From positions 1 through 24,420 of the forward strand of contig JASFME010000011.1 in the NCBI GenBank assembly GCA_050117725.1: a stretch of DNA of 24,420 nt. The letters are read 5' to 3'. Numbering within the stretch: the stretch's first letter is position 1; each line of letters opens with the position of its first letter. Below, in pieces: positions 1 to 8,454 of the stretch. The DNA is from JASFJH01 sp050117725. Its GTDB lineage: Bacteria > Pseudomonadota > Gammaproteobacteria > AKS1. The notes under the pieces are model-generated. The model was not told the origin of the DNA. It saw nothing but the letters and a program-made list of their open reading frames with translations, and ran no database searches. A program made the translations under genes and the position numbers.

Positions 1-1306
1 CGAACATTTCGGTCGTTTTGATTTCAAGATCCAGTTCCCCGGCAGCAACCTCGAGGGTATCCGGATGCTCATAGGTCAGATTGTTGAACTGTTCGTAACT
101 TTCCGTGAACAACCGGTCGGCCTTTTGCTGTCGGTAATCCCGGATCAACTGTTCACGTACTTCCTCGAAATTGCGGCGGCGCAACATATCCTGATCGAGT
201 TCAACAAGAATATGCCGGGCATGACGTTCTTCACCACGGATCTCCTCGACCTTGATCAAATGCAGTCCAAATGAAGTTTGCACGATGCCGCTGATTTCCC
301 CCTGTTCCAGGGAAAACAGTGCATCTTCGAAAGTCTTTTCCATGACGTTGCGACCGACAAAGCCGAGATCGCCACCATTGGCTGCCGTACCCCGGTCCTG
401 TGAGTATTCCTTTGCCAGAGAGGCAAAGTCTTCACCCTTCTCGATACGCGCCCGCAAGTCCGTCAACAGCTTGCGCTGTTCCCGGTCATCTACGACGAGG
501 TAATCATCAGCACGCTCATCATAATAGGCCTTGAGCGTTTCTTCATCGGGCTTGATACTGTCAGCAATCGCCTTTGCATCAAGTTCAATATAGGCGATGC
601 TGACCTGCTCGGGTGTCATGAATTGCGCCTGGTTGGCATCGTAATAATCCTTGATCTGCTCGTCATCGATTTTCATCTGGTGACGGTAGTCTTCAGCATT
701 CAAAACCAGGTAAGAGGCCTCGCGTTGCTGGAAACGCAAGCGCAGCAGGGCATCGACTTCGCGCGGTGTGGCAAAGGCTGTTGCCGACAACCCGTTTACA
801 AACTGGCTGGTGACCTCATCCTGGCTCAGGCGCGCCTTGAAGCCCTTGCTCGACATACCCTGGTATCGCAGTTGCTCTTCATACACCTCGGCAGAGAAAA
901 CGCCCTCTACCTGGAAGGCACGAATATTACGGATAATGTCGTTGAGCTGTGCATCATCGACACGGAAACCGGCCTCGAGCGCGGCAAGTGATAACAGGCG
1001 GTTCTCGATCATCGCATCAAGCACCTGCTGCTTGATCAATTTGTCATCGAGTAGTTGCTGGATTAAGGGATTGTCGGCGTCGCCAAACAGACGGGTCAGA
1101 CGCTCGCGCTGCTGCTGCCGGTATATTTCAACGCTACGGCGGTAGTCGTCAACGCTGATCTCGACGCCGTTGACCTCCGCGACATTCTGCGGTCCACCGC
1201 TACCGAGATACTCCTGAATGCCCCAGAGTGCAAAGGGGATACTGATAAAGCCGACAATTACCCACGCCAGCCAGGTCTGCGCACGATCGCGAATGGCCTG
1301 CATCAT
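1..1306 (-). CDS. ppiD: PpiD-like membrane-anchored periplasmic folding chaperone (partial, C-terminus beyond left edge)
   Basis: SurA/PpiD-type chaperone anchored in the inner membrane and acting on exported proteins in the periplasm. The visible 435 residues begin MMQAIRD and have one membrane segment at about residues 12-29, then a SurA-N-like helical region, then parvulin-type sequence (GEDFASLAKEYSQD, GGDLGF at 311-316, FGLHLIKV ending at 353). The family is about 620 residues, so roughly 185 are missing. ATG codons at 1306 and 1303 are adjacent; the first is chosen because E. coli PpiD also starts MM. It lies after hupB and two tRNAs, the usual gammaproteobacterial order. Oddity: the parvulin opening strand (HARHILVE, 362-369) sits after the closing strand GLHLIKV (347-353), while the expected place after Tyr269 lacks it. 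See findings. Confidence 0.9.
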   Translation of the reverse strand, partial: MMQAIRDRAQTWLAWVIVGFISIPFALWGIQEYLGSGGPQNVAEVNGVEISVDDYRRSVEIYRQQQRERLTRLFGDADNPLIQQLLDDKLIKQQVLDAMIENRLLSLAALEAGFRVDDAQLNDIIRNIRAFQVEGVFSAEVYEEQLRYQGMSSKGFKARLSQDEVTSQFVNGLSATAFATPREVDALLRLRFQQREASYLVLNAEDYRHQMKIDDEQIKDYYDANQAQFMTPEQVSIAYIELDAKAIADSIKPDEETLKAYYDERADDYLVVDDREQRKLLTDLRARIEKGEDFASLAKEYSQDRGTAANGGDLGFVGRNVMEKTFEDALFSLEQGEISGIVQTSFGLHLIKVEEIRGEERHARHILVELDQDMLRRRNFEEVREQLIRDYRQQKADRLFTESYEQFNNLTYEHPDTLEVAAGELDLEIKTTEMF

Positions 1307-1361
1307 ATGCTTTTGATTCCGTTTCCGTTGTTAAATTGGATTGTTGTGTGGGGGCATAGAA

Positions 1362-1396
1362 TGACAAAGGGCGCACCTTTATACAAGATGCGCCCT
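1362..1396 (-). terminator. Possible terminator after tRNA-Asp
   Basis: Perfect 8-bp inverted repeat (1368-1375 with 1389-1396, 13-base loop). On the minus strand it is followed by a weak T-rich run (TTTGTCATT). It would end the hupB-tRNA-Val-tRNA-Asp transcript before ppiD. The short T tract makes it only a moderate candidate. Confidence 0.45.
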
Positions 1397-1405
1397 ATGC
1401 GTTCA

Positions 1406-1482
1406 TGGCGGAGCGGACGGGACTCGAACCCGCGACCCCCGGCGTGACAGGCCGGTATTCTAACCAACTGAACTACCGCTCC
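1406..1482 (-). tRNA. tRNA-Asp (anticodon GTC)
   Basis: A 77-base cloverleaf read on the minus strand. The acceptor GGAGCGG pairs with CCGCTCC, the discriminator is G and CCA is encoded. The anticodon arm is CCGGC-CTGTCAC-GCCGG with GTC at the centre. It follows tRNA-Val by 6 bases. Confidence 0.97.
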
Positions 1483-1488
1483 GTTGAC

Positions 1489-1564
1489 TGGTGGGTGGTG
1501 AGGGGATCGAACCCCCGACCCTCGCCTTGTAAGGGCGATGCTCTCCCAGCTGAGCTAACCACCC
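1489..1564 (-). tRNA. tRNA-Val (anticodon TAC)
   Basis: A 76-base cloverleaf on minus with acceptor GGGTGGT/ACCACCC, discriminator A and encoded CCA. The anticodon arm is CGCCC-TTACAAG-GGCG-like with TAC at the centre. Its 5' end is only 15 bases after the hupB stop codon, with no terminator between, so it is probably cut out of the hupB transcript. Confidence 0.96.
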
Positions 1565-1579
1565 TGCTCAAGAGGCGCG

Positions 1580-1852
1580 CTAGTTTACGGCATCTTTGAG
1601 CGCTTTACCAGCCTTAAATCCAGGAACATTTGATGCAGCAATCTGGATGGTTTCGCCGGTGCGCGGATTGCGTCCCTGGCGGGCAGCGCGGGCCTTCACG
1701 GAAAAGGTGCCGAAGCCGACCAGTGTGACCTGGTCACCACTTTTCAGGGCGTCGGTGATGCTGTCTAGCGCGGCATCAAGTGCACGCGTGGCAGAAGCCT
1801 TGGACAGGTCAGCGGCAGCAGCGACTGCATCAATGAGTTCAGCTTTATTCAT
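1580..1852 (-). CDS. hupB: DNA-binding protein HU, beta-type
   Basis: Histone-like protein of 90 residues, the normal HU length, that bends DNA as a dimer and compacts the nucleoid. It starts MNKAELIDAVA and has the typical GFGTFSV turn and the DNA-intercalating arm RNPRTGE around residues 61-67, followed by the family ending PGFKAGKALKDAV. A strong Shine-Dalgarno (AGGGGG) lies about 9 bases before the ATG. It sits directly downstream of lon, as in E. coli and Pseudomonas, which argues for hupB rather than hupA. The gene ends 15 bases before tRNA-Val. A candidate sigma-70 promoter is upstream, separated from lon by a strong terminator. Confidence 0.96.
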   Translation of the reverse strand: MNKAELIDAVAAAADLSKASATRALDAALDSITDALKSGDQVTLVGFGTFSVKARAARQGRNPRTGETIQIAASNVPGFKAGKALKDAVN

Positions 1853-1961
1853 AATTTGTTATCCCCCTATGGATAGATGGCCTGCTAAGAATATTATTTC
1901 ATTGCATTGTTGTGAGTCTGTCAGTTGGCCGCGTGGCATACGGCTAACGAGATACGCCATC

Positions 1962-1991
1962 CTTATCCCATACCCGCCATTGGGGTGTCAA
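1962..1991 (-). promoter_or_regulatory. Candidate sigma-70 promoter of hupB
   Basis: On minus, a perfect -35 TTGACA (1986-1991) is followed after 18 bases by a modest -10 GATAAG (1962-1967). It gives a leader of about 100 bases to hupB. The 321-base gap 1853-2173 holds this promoter and the lon terminator; I see nothing else in it. Confidence 0.5.
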
Positions 1992-2112
1992 GCAAGCAAA
2001 CCGCAGTTTGTGCGCCTTTCACGCATTATTTATGGGCGTCTGCTCGGACCAGACAAAACATCAATAACTTGGGGGCATTGCTTGCAGAACATTGTCACCA
2101 GTAATCGGAAGC

Positions 2113-2139
2113 AAAAAAAACGCCGGGGTAACCCGGCGT
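2113..2139 (-). terminator. Rho-independent terminator of lon
   Basis: Perfect 8-bp GC-rich stem (2120-2127 with 2132-2139) with a four-base loop. On minus it is followed by eight T residues. It lies 35 bases after the lon stop codon. Confidence 0.88.
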
Positions 2140-2173
2140 CTTTATCAGGTAACAGCTTCTGTTCCCGGCTGTG

Positions 2174-4603
2174 TCAGTGCGGGCGAATACTGTCCTTTTC
2201 GGTGGATGACTCCGCAGCCTTTGCCACATCGCCCCCAGGCGCATCCTTGAGCGGTTCCGGCACCTTGGTCAGAGCCAGCTCAAGTACCTCGTCAATCCAG
2301 CGTACCGGACGAATCTCGAGGTTCTGTTTGACGTTCTTCGGAATATCCACGAGGTCACGCTCGTTCTCCTGCGGGATCAGCACGGTGTTGATTCCGCCAC
2401 GGTGCGCGGCCAGCAGTTTTTCCTTCAGACCACCGATGGGCAGTACCTCGCCACGCAGTGTGATCTCGCCGGTCATCGCGACATCAGCACGCACCGGGAT
2501 GCCGGTCAGGGCTGACACGAGCGCCGTACACATACCGATACCGGCACTCGGACCGTCTTTCGGAATGGCGCCTTCCGGGACGTGGACGTGGATATCGTGT
2601 TTGTCGAACACATCCGCGGCGATACCCAGTGACTGCGAGCGGCTACGGACCACGGTCAGCGCAGCCTGGATGGATTCCTTCATGACATCACCAAGCTGGC
2701 CGGTCAGACTGTGCTTGCCCTTGCCTGGCATCACCGCTGTTTCAATCGTCAGCAGATCGCCACCGACCTCGGTCCAGGCCAGACCGGTCACCTGACCGAC
2801 CTGGTCACGTTCCTCGGCCAGGCCGTAACGGTAACGTTTCACACCAAGATACTTCTCGATATTCCGCCCGGTGATCTTGACCTGTGCCTCGCGCGGCTTG
2901 AGCAGGATTTCCTTGACCACCTTGCGGCAGATCTTGGAGATCTCGCGTTCGAGGTTACGCACACCGGCCTCGCGGGTGTAATAGCGGATCGTGTCAAGGA
3001 TGGCAGAATCGGTAATCTGCAACTCGTCCTCTTTCAGACCATTGTTCTTGATCTGCTTTGGCACGAGGTATTTCTTCGCGATATTGAGCTTCTCGTCTTC
3101 GGTGTAACCCGAAAGGTGAATCACTTCCATGCGGTCGAGCAACGGCCCGGGAATATTCAGGCTGTTGGCCGTCGCGACGAACATGACCTCGGACAGGTCG
3201 TAATCGACCTCCAGGTAATGATCGTTGAAGGTGTGGTTCTGTTCCGGGTCGAGCACCTCGAGCAAGGCCGAGGCCGGGTCACCCCGGAAATCCATCGCCA
3301 TCTTGTCGAGCTCGTCGAGCAGGAACAGCGGGTTCTTCGTGCCGACCTTGCTCAGCTTCTGGATGATCTTGCCCGGCATCGAACCGATATAGGTGCGGCG
3401 GTGCCCCCGGATCTCGGCCTCGTCGCGTACGCCACCCAGCGCCATGCGGGCGAATTTACGGCCGGTGGCCCTGGCAATCGACTGACCGAGCGAGGTCTTG
3501 CCCACGCCGGGCGGTCCCACCAGGCACAGGATCGGGCCTTTCAGCTTGCGCATGCGCTGCTGTACGGCCAGGTACTCGAGAATACGTTCCTTGACCTTCT
3601 CCAGGCCGTAATGGTCGGTATCGAGCACGGTTTCCGCCTTCGGCAGGTCGTGCTTGACCTTGCTGCGTTTCTTCCACGGCACGCCGACCATCGCCTCGAT
3701 ATAGTTGCGCACGACAGTGGCCTCGGCCGACATCGGCGACATCATCTTCAGCTTGTTCAGTTCAGCCTGCGCCTTTTCCTTTGCCTCCTTGGGCATACCG
3801 GCATCGTCGATCTTCTTCTGCAGATCCTCGGCCTCGTTCGGTGCCTCCTCGAGATCGCCGAGTTCCTTCTGGATGGCCTTCATCTGCTCATTCAGGTAAT
3901 ACTCGCGCTGGCTCTTCTCCATCTGCCGCTTGACGCGGCCACGGATACGTTTTTCGACCTGCAGGATGTCTATTTCGGATTCCATGATGCCCATCAGATG
4001 TTCAAGGCGCTCACGCACATCGACAATCTCGAGTACATGCTGTTTCTCGTCGATCTTCAATGACATATGCGCGGCGATCGTATCGGCCAGGCGCGCCGGT
4101 TCATCGATGCCGTTCAGCGAGGACAGGATCTCCGGCGGGATCTTCTTGTTCAGTTTCACGTACTGGTCGAACTGGTTGAGAACCGAGCGCACCAGCACTT
4201 CGGCCTCGCGCTCACCGAGCAGTTCCGACTCCAGCGGCGAAATCTGCGCCTTGAAGAACTCTTCGGTAGTGATGAAATTCAGAACACGGGCACGTTCGGC
4301 GCCTTCGACCAGCACCTTGACGGTGCCATCGGGCAGCTTCAGTAATTGCAGAATGGATGACACCGTGCCGATACGATACATATCATCGGCTGACGGGTCG
4401 TCTTCAGCCGCGCTCTTCTGCGCGACCAGCATAATCTTCTTGTCATCCTCCATGGCCTGCTCGAGCGCCTTGATGGACTTGTCACGGCCGACAAACAGCG
4501 GGATGACCATATGGGGGTAGACGACGACATCACGCAAGGGCAACACCGGCATCACGCCAAGTTGCTCATCAATCACTTCAGATGTCTGGTCCTGGTTTTC
4601 CAT
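2174..4603 (-). CDS. lon: ATP-dependent protease Lon
   Basis: Cytoplasmic AAA+ serine protease of 809 residues that degrades misfolded and regulatory proteins. The N-terminal substrate-binding domain starts around VMPVLPLRDVVVYPHM. The coiled middle includes EYYLNEQMKAIQKELG. The Walker A motif GPPGVGKT is near residue 363 and Walker B-type FLLDELDK follows. The C-terminal protease domain has the catalytic serine in PKDGPSAGIG (near 683) and the lysine in GGLKEKLLAA (near 726). The C-terminal tail is slightly longer than in E. coli Lon (784 residues). The start is supported by GAGGTAA about 7 bases upstream. A heat-shock-type promoter precedes it and a strong terminator follows. The clpX terminator upstream makes lon its own transcription unit. 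Confidence 0.98.
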   Translation of the reverse strand: MENQDQTSEVIDEQLGVMPVLPLRDVVVYPHMVIPLFVGRDKSIKALEQAMEDDKKIMLVAQKSAAEDDPSADDMYRIGTVSSILQLLKLPDGTVKVLVEGAERARVLNFITTEEFFKAQISPLESELLGEREAEVLVRSVLNQFDQYVKLNKKIPPEILSSLNGIDEPARLADTIAAHMSLKIDEKQHVLEIVDVRERLEHLMGIMESEIDILQVEKRIRGRVKRQMEKSQREYYLNEQMKAIQKELGDLEEAPNEAEDLQKKIDDAGMPKEAKEKAQAELNKLKMMSPMSAEATVVRNYIEAMVGVPWKKRSKVKHDLPKAETVLDTDHYGLEKVKERILEYLAVQQRMRKLKGPILCLVGPPGVGKTSLGQSIARATGRKFARMALGGVRDEAEIRGHRRTYIGSMPGKIIQKLSKVGTKNPLFLLDELDKMAMDFRGDPASALLEVLDPEQNHTFNDHYLEVDYDLSEVMFVATANSLNIPGPLLDRMEVIHLSGYTEDEKLNIAKKYLVPKQIKNNGLKEDELQITDSAILDTIRYYTREAGVRNLEREISKICRKVVKEILLKPREAQVKITGRNIEKYLGVKRYRYGLAEERDQVGQVTGLAWTEVGGDLLTIETAVMPGKGKHSLTGQLGDVMKESIQAALTVVRSRSQSLGIAADVFDKHDIHVHVPEGAIPKDGPSAGIGMCTALVSALTGIPVRADVAMTGEITLRGEVLPIGGLKEKLLAAHRGGINTVLIPQENERDLVDIPKNVKQNLEIRPVRWIDEVLELALTKVPEPLKDAPGGDVAKAAESSTEKDSIRPH

Positions 4604-4660
4604 GGGGTTACCTCATTACGTGGCCCGCGGGACACTTTCAATATTGATACCTGACTATTC

Positions 4661-4690
4661 AAGGTGGGGCTAGTAGCGACCGACTTCAAG
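4661..4690 (-). promoter_or_regulatory. Candidate sigma-32 (heat-shock) promoter of lon
   Basis: On minus, CTTGAAG (4684-4690) is followed after 14 bases by CCCCACCTT (4661-4669). This is close to the known sigma-32 pattern CTTGAAA-N(11-16)-CCCCATNT. The expected start gives a leader of about 50 bases. Heat-shock control of lon is established in E. coli; its use here is inferred from the match. Confidence 0.65.
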
Positions 4691-4735
4691 CTTTGCCAGG
4701 CAATTCACAGGAAAAACGACCCTACAGAAAACAGT

Positions 4736-4764
4736 AAAAAAACGGCCCTGCAGAAGGGCCGTTT
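4736..4764 (-). terminator. Rho-independent terminator of clpX
   Basis: Perfect 10-bp stem (4740-4749 with 4755-4764), five-base loop, with a run of seven T on minus that overlaps the stem foot. It begins 4 bases after the clpX stop codon and isolates lon from clpX. Confidence 0.88.
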
Positions 4765-4768
4765 ATTG

Positions 4769-6046
4769 TCAGGTATCAGATACAGCCGCCTGGTCAGACT
4801 CATAAATCATCAGCGGCTCCGATTCGCCCTTGATGACATTATCGTCGACGATGACCTTCTGCAGGTTATCGATCGACGGCAGGTCGTACATTGTGTCGAG
4901 CAAGGCATGCTCGAGAATCGAGCGCAGACCACGTGCACCGGTTTTACGCTCCATGGCCTTTTGTGCCACGGCACGCAGTGCGTCCTCGCGGAATTCAAGT
5001 TCTGCATCTTCCATCTCGAACAGGCGGTGATACTGCTTGGTAATCGCATTCTTCGGCTCGGTGAGGATTTTCACCAGCGCATCTTCATCGAGTTCCTCGA
5101 GGGTCGCGACAACCGGCAAGCGACCGACAAATTCCGGGATCAGGCCGTAGCCGATCAGGTCTTCCGGCTCAACATCATGCAGGATCTCGCCGACATTACG
5201 TGACTCGTCCTTGCTCTTTACTTCGGCCGAGAAACCGATACCGCCTTTCTCGGAACGATCACGGATGATCTTGTCGAGGCCGGCAAATGCGCCACCGCAA
5301 ATAAACAGGATATTGCCGGTGTTCACCTGCAGGAACTCCTGTTGCGGGTGCTTGCGGCCACCTTGCGGCGGCACCGAGGCAACCGTGCCTTCGATCAATT
5401 TCAGCAGCGCCTGCTGCACGCCCTCGCCGGAAACGTCACGCGTGATTGACGGGTTGTCTGACTTGCGGGAAATCTTGTCGATTTCATCAATGTATACAAT
5501 GCCGGTCTGGGCCTTGTCGACATCGTAGTCGCACTTTTGCAGCAGTTTCTGGATGATATTCTCGACGTCCTCACCCACATAACCGGCCTCGGTCAGGGTG
5601 GTGGCATCTGCGATAGTGAACGGCACATTGAGCAGGCGTGCCAGGGTTTCTGCGAGCAGAGTCTTGCCGCTGCCGGTCGGGCCGATGAGCAGGATGTTGC
5701 TCTTCGACAGTTCGACTTCATCCTTGCTGCCTTCGACTTCCAGGCGCTTGTAGTGATTATACACCGCGACCGACAACACCTTCTTGGCGTGATGCTGGCC
5801 AATCACATATTCATCGAGGATCTGGTTGATCTCGTGCGGCGTCGGCAGCTTGCTACCCTTGGATACCGACGACTTTTCCTGAACCTCTTCACGAATAATG
5901 TCGTTACACAACTCGACACATTCGTCACAGACGAACACGGAAGGCCCGGCAATCAGCTTGCGTACTTCGTGCTGGCTTTTGCCACAGAACGAGCAGTACA
6001 GCAGCTTTTCGCCGTCGTCACCGTTATTGTTCCGGTCGTCGCTCAT
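4769..6046 (-). CDS. clpX: ClpX, ATPase subunit of the ClpXP protease
   Basis: AAA+ unfoldase of 425 residues (E. coli 424) that feeds tagged proteins into ClpP. The N-terminal zinc-binding domain has the four cysteines C18, C21, C40 and C43. The Walker A motif GPTGSGKT lies near residue 127, the pore loop is GYVGED, and Walker B is VYIDEIDK. The ClpP-docking IGF-type loop is present as IGF in the segment EKGGIGFSAEV. The start is supported by AAGGAAG before the ATG. It follows clpP after 207 bases and ends in a strong terminator. All key residues looked for are intact. Confidence 0.98.
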   Translation of the reverse strand: MSDDRNNNGDDGEKLLYCSFCGKSQHEVRKLIAGPSVFVCDECVELCNDIIREEVQEKSSVSKGSKLPTPHEINQILDEYVIGQHHAKKVLSVAVYNHYKRLEVEGSKDEVELSKSNILLIGPTGSGKTLLAETLARLLNVPFTIADATTLTEAGYVGEDVENIIQKLLQKCDYDVDKAQTGIVYIDEIDKISRKSDNPSITRDVSGEGVQQALLKLIEGTVASVPPQGGRKHPQQEFLQVNTGNILFICGGAFAGLDKIIRDRSEKGGIGFSAEVKSKDESRNVGEILHDVEPEDLIGYGLIPEFVGRLPVVATLEELDEDALVKILTEPKNAITKQYHRLFEMEDAELEFREDALRAVAQKAMERKTGARGLRSILEHALLDTMYDLPSIDNLQKVIVDDNVIKGESEPLMIYESDQAAVSDT

Positions 6047-6148
6047 AAAACCCTTCCTTTATATATGCCAATCTACCGTTATTTGACCTATTCTGACATC
6101 ACCATGCAGTGATTTGCGTCAAGATTCAAGTCACAGTCCAACTAATTG

Positions 6149-6154
6149 ATAATA
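6149..6154 (-). promoter_or_regulatory. Weak -10 candidate for clpX
   Basis: TATTAT on minus in the 207-base clpP-clpX gap. No convincing -35 lies 16-18 bases upstream, and no terminator separates the two genes, so clpX may simply be read from the clpP transcript. Confidence 0.25.
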
Positions 6155-6253
6155 CTAGACAATCTTCAAACAGAAGCAAGCCGGTCAGCAACCAATCCTG
6201 CCCTCTGTAACTATAGACCGTTTCACACGGCGGGAGTGCCCTGCCGATTGACG

Positions 6254-6898
6254 TTAAACATCACCAGCGGCCTGGCTGCGCGAACTGAGCATGGCATCAA
6301 TCAGGCCATATTCCGTAGCCTGTTCACCACTCATAAAGTTATCACGATCAGTATCCTTGCGGATGCGCTCCAGCGGCTGGCCGGTATGCCTGACGAGGAT
6401 ATCGTTGAGGCGGTCGCGCACCAGCAGCATTTCCTTAGCGTGGATCTCGATATCCGCGGCCTGACCCTGCACACCACCGAGCGGCTGATGAATCATGATC
6501 CGCGAGTGCGGCAGGCAATAACGCTTGCCGGCAGCACCGCCCGCCAGCAACAGGGCACCCATGCTGGCCGCCATGCCGATACACAGCGTGCTGATATCGG
6601 GCTTGATGAACTGCATCGTGTCATAGATCGCAAGCCCGGCACTGACCGAGCCACCCGGTGAGTTGATATACAGGTGAATATCCTTGTCCGGGTTCTCCGA
6701 CTCAAGGAACAGCATCTGCGCAACAATCAGGTTGGCCATGTAGTCTTCGACCGGACCGACCATGAAAATGACGCGTTCCTTGAGCAAACGCGAGTAAATA
6801 TCATAGGCACGCTCACCACGTGACGATTGCTCTATCACCATCGGCACGAGGCCAACGTTTTGCATATCGCCTGCACCCTTGTAGTTGCTATCGGTCAT
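6254..6898 (-). CDS. clpP: ClpP, proteolytic subunit of ClpXP/ClpAP
   Basis: Cytoplasmic serine protease of 214 residues that forms the double heptamer degrading substrates unfolded by ClpX. The catalytic triad reads S112 (GMAASMGA), H137 (MIHQPLGG) and D186 (DTDRDNF), with the usual spacing for the family. A short N-terminal propeptide-like stretch precedes the conserved MVIEQSSRGERAYDIYSRLL. The start is supported by AAGGATG about 8 bases upstream; the alternative Met12 has no comparable site. It follows tig by only 22 bases, so it is probably in one operon with it. Confidence 0.98.
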   Translation of the reverse strand: MTDSNYKGAGDMQNVGLVPMVIEQSSRGERAYDIYSRLLKERVIFMVGPVEDYMANLIVAQMLFLESENPDKDIHLYINSPGGSVSAGLAIYDTMQFIKPDISTLCIGMAASMGALLLAGGAAGKRYCLPHSRIMIHQPLGGVQGQAADIEIHAKEMLLVRDRLNDILVRHTGQPLERIRKDTDRDNFMSGEQATEYGLIDAMLSSRSQAAGDV

Positions 6899-6920
6899 TG
6901 TTTTACATCCTTTAGCCTTG

Positions 6921-8234
6921 TTAGCCGGCTGCTGACTGGTTTACCAGGTCCTCGAAACTTGCTTGCTTTTCCGTCACATTCGCCTTGTCCAGCACCCAGT
7001 CTACAACAGCCTGTTCCAGTGCTACTGCCTCGATCTCGGCGAGACGGTTCTTGTCCTCATAGTACCAGTTAATCATCTCTTCTGGCTTTTCGTACGGCTC
7101 GGCAATTTCCTCAACCAGGGCACGAACCGCTTCCGGTGCAGGCGCCAGCTGTTCCTTCGCCACCAGTTCGGACATGATCAGACCGAGTGCGACACGGCGC
7201 TCTGCCTGTTCACGGTACAGTTCTTCCTGCACTGGCGCATTATCGGGCACGGGCACACCCTGACGTTTCAGTTCTTCATGCATCTGCGCAGCAAGCTGCT
7301 GGATTTCGTTATCCACCATAGCCCTGGGCAGATCAATGTTGTGCTGCGCGAGCAGTGCGTCCATAACCTGGTTCTTGGTCGCCATGCGTATGGCAACCTT
7401 GAGTTCACGTTCCATGTTCTTGCGTACCTGGGCACGCAGTGCTTCCTCGGTGCCCTCCGTGACCCCGAAACTCTTGACGAAATCCTCGTCAATCTCCGGA
7501 AGTTTCGGCTCCGAAACCTTCTGTACGGTGACGTCAAACTGTACTGTCTGGCCAGCGAGTTCCTTGTTGGCGTAGTCTTCCGGGAAGGCCGCATCGAAGG
7601 TTTTTTCCTCGCCCGCCCTGGCGCCCTCGAGGTTCTTTTCAAAATCGGCAATAAAGCGGCCGGCCCCCATTACCAGCGGCACACCCTTGCCTTCGCCACC
7701 GGCAAACGGCACACCGTCCTTTTTGCCAACAAAATCGATGGTAATCTGATCGGCTTCCTTCGCAGCGCGGTCGACATCAACAAACTCGGTGCGCTGGGCA
7801 CGCAGGCGATCGATAACCTTGTCGACATCCGCCTCGGTCACCTCGGCTGTTTGCTTTTCAATGCTGACCGTACTCATGTCGGCAATCGTGATCTCCGGGT
7901 ACACCTCGAAGGTGGCCGTGTAGGTTGGCCCCTTGCCCTCTTCCAGTGGCAAGACTTCGACACTCGGTGCACCGGCCGGACGCAGGTCTTCACTGGTTAT
8001 CGCTTCATACAAGGAACTCTGTACGGCTTCATCGATCGCTTCCTGCTTGGCCTGTACACCATATTGCTGGCGAACAATCTTCATCGGCACCTTGCCCGGG
8101 CGGAAACCCGGTATCTTGACGCGGCCAGCCAGGTTCTTCAGGCGACGCTCAACGGCCTGCTCAAACAGCTCTGCGGGCAGTTCAACCTTTACACGGCGCT
8201 CAAGGCCTTCACTCTTTTCAACCGAGACTTGCAT
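6921..8234 (-). CDS. tig: Trigger factor, ribosome-associated chaperone and peptidyl-prolyl isomerase
   Basis: 437 residues (E. coli 432). It binds the ribosome exit tunnel and holds nascent chains. The ribosome-docking signature GFRPGKVP is at residues 43-50. An FKBP-like isomerase domain follows at about 150-240 (ITIDFVGKKDGVPF to QFDVTVQKV), then the helical C-terminal cradle. The reading frame is open upstream, but the ATG at 8234 (MQVSVEKSEG) matches the family start and has GAGAGGAAG in front of it. It lies 96 bases after tRNA-Leu with no terminator seen, and 22 bases before clpP. Confidence 0.97.
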   Translation of the reverse strand: MQVSVEKSEGLERRVKVELPAELFEQAVERRLKNLAGRVKIPGFRPGKVPMKIVRQQYGVQAKQEAIDEAVQSSLYEAITSEDLRPAGAPSVEVLPLEEGKGPTYTATFEVYPEITIADMSTVSIEKQTAEVTEADVDKVIDRLRAQRTEFVDVDRAAKEADQITIDFVGKKDGVPFAGGEGKGVPLVMGAGRFIADFEKNLEGARAGEEKTFDAAFPEDYANKELAGQTVQFDVTVQKVSEPKLPEIDEDFVKSFGVTEGTEEALRAQVRKNMERELKVAIRMATKNQVMDALLAQHNIDLPRAMVDNEIQQLAAQMHEELKRQGVPVPDNAPVQEELYREQAERRVALGLIMSELVAKEQLAPAPEAVRALVEEIAEPYEKPEEMINWYYEDKNRLAEIEAVALEQAVVDWVLDKANVTEKQASFEDLVNQSAAG

Positions 8235-8330
8235 GTCACTTCCTCTCATACCGACCGACCGGCCGGGGCTTGATAATAAAATCTGTTCAACGGGAACACG
8301 GGGCGCTTTTTCCGGCGACGCGCCATTAAA

Positions 8331-8415
8331 TGGTGCGGAAGGTGGGACTCGAACCCACACGCCTTGCGGCACCAGAACCTAAATCTGGCGTGTATACCAA
8401 TTTCACCACTCCCGC
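8331..8415 (-). tRNA. tRNA-Leu (anticodon TAG)
   Basis: An 85-base class II tRNA on minus with a long variable arm. The acceptor GCGGGAG pairs with CTTCCGC through one G-T pair, the discriminator is A and CCA is encoded. The anticodon arm is CCAGA-TTTAGGT-TCTGG. It has its own promoter and leads into tig. Confidence 0.96.
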
Positions 8416-8454
8416 CCGGCGACAACCAGTCGTACGGCTGTGGCCAATCGCGCC

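Noticed and set aside
2711..4063. 450-codon open frame on plus opposite lon
   Set aside because: Shadow of the lon codons; composition is low in sense and no family resemblance or ribosome site was seen.
8238..8300. Heat-shock-like promoter before tig (GTTGAAC then CCCCGG)
   Set aside because: The spacer is too long at 16 bases after the -35 and the -10 half departs from consensus.
8235..8372. Upstream extension of the tig frame
   Set aside because: It runs into tRNA-Leu; the ATG at 8234 has a strong ribosome site and matches other trigger factors.
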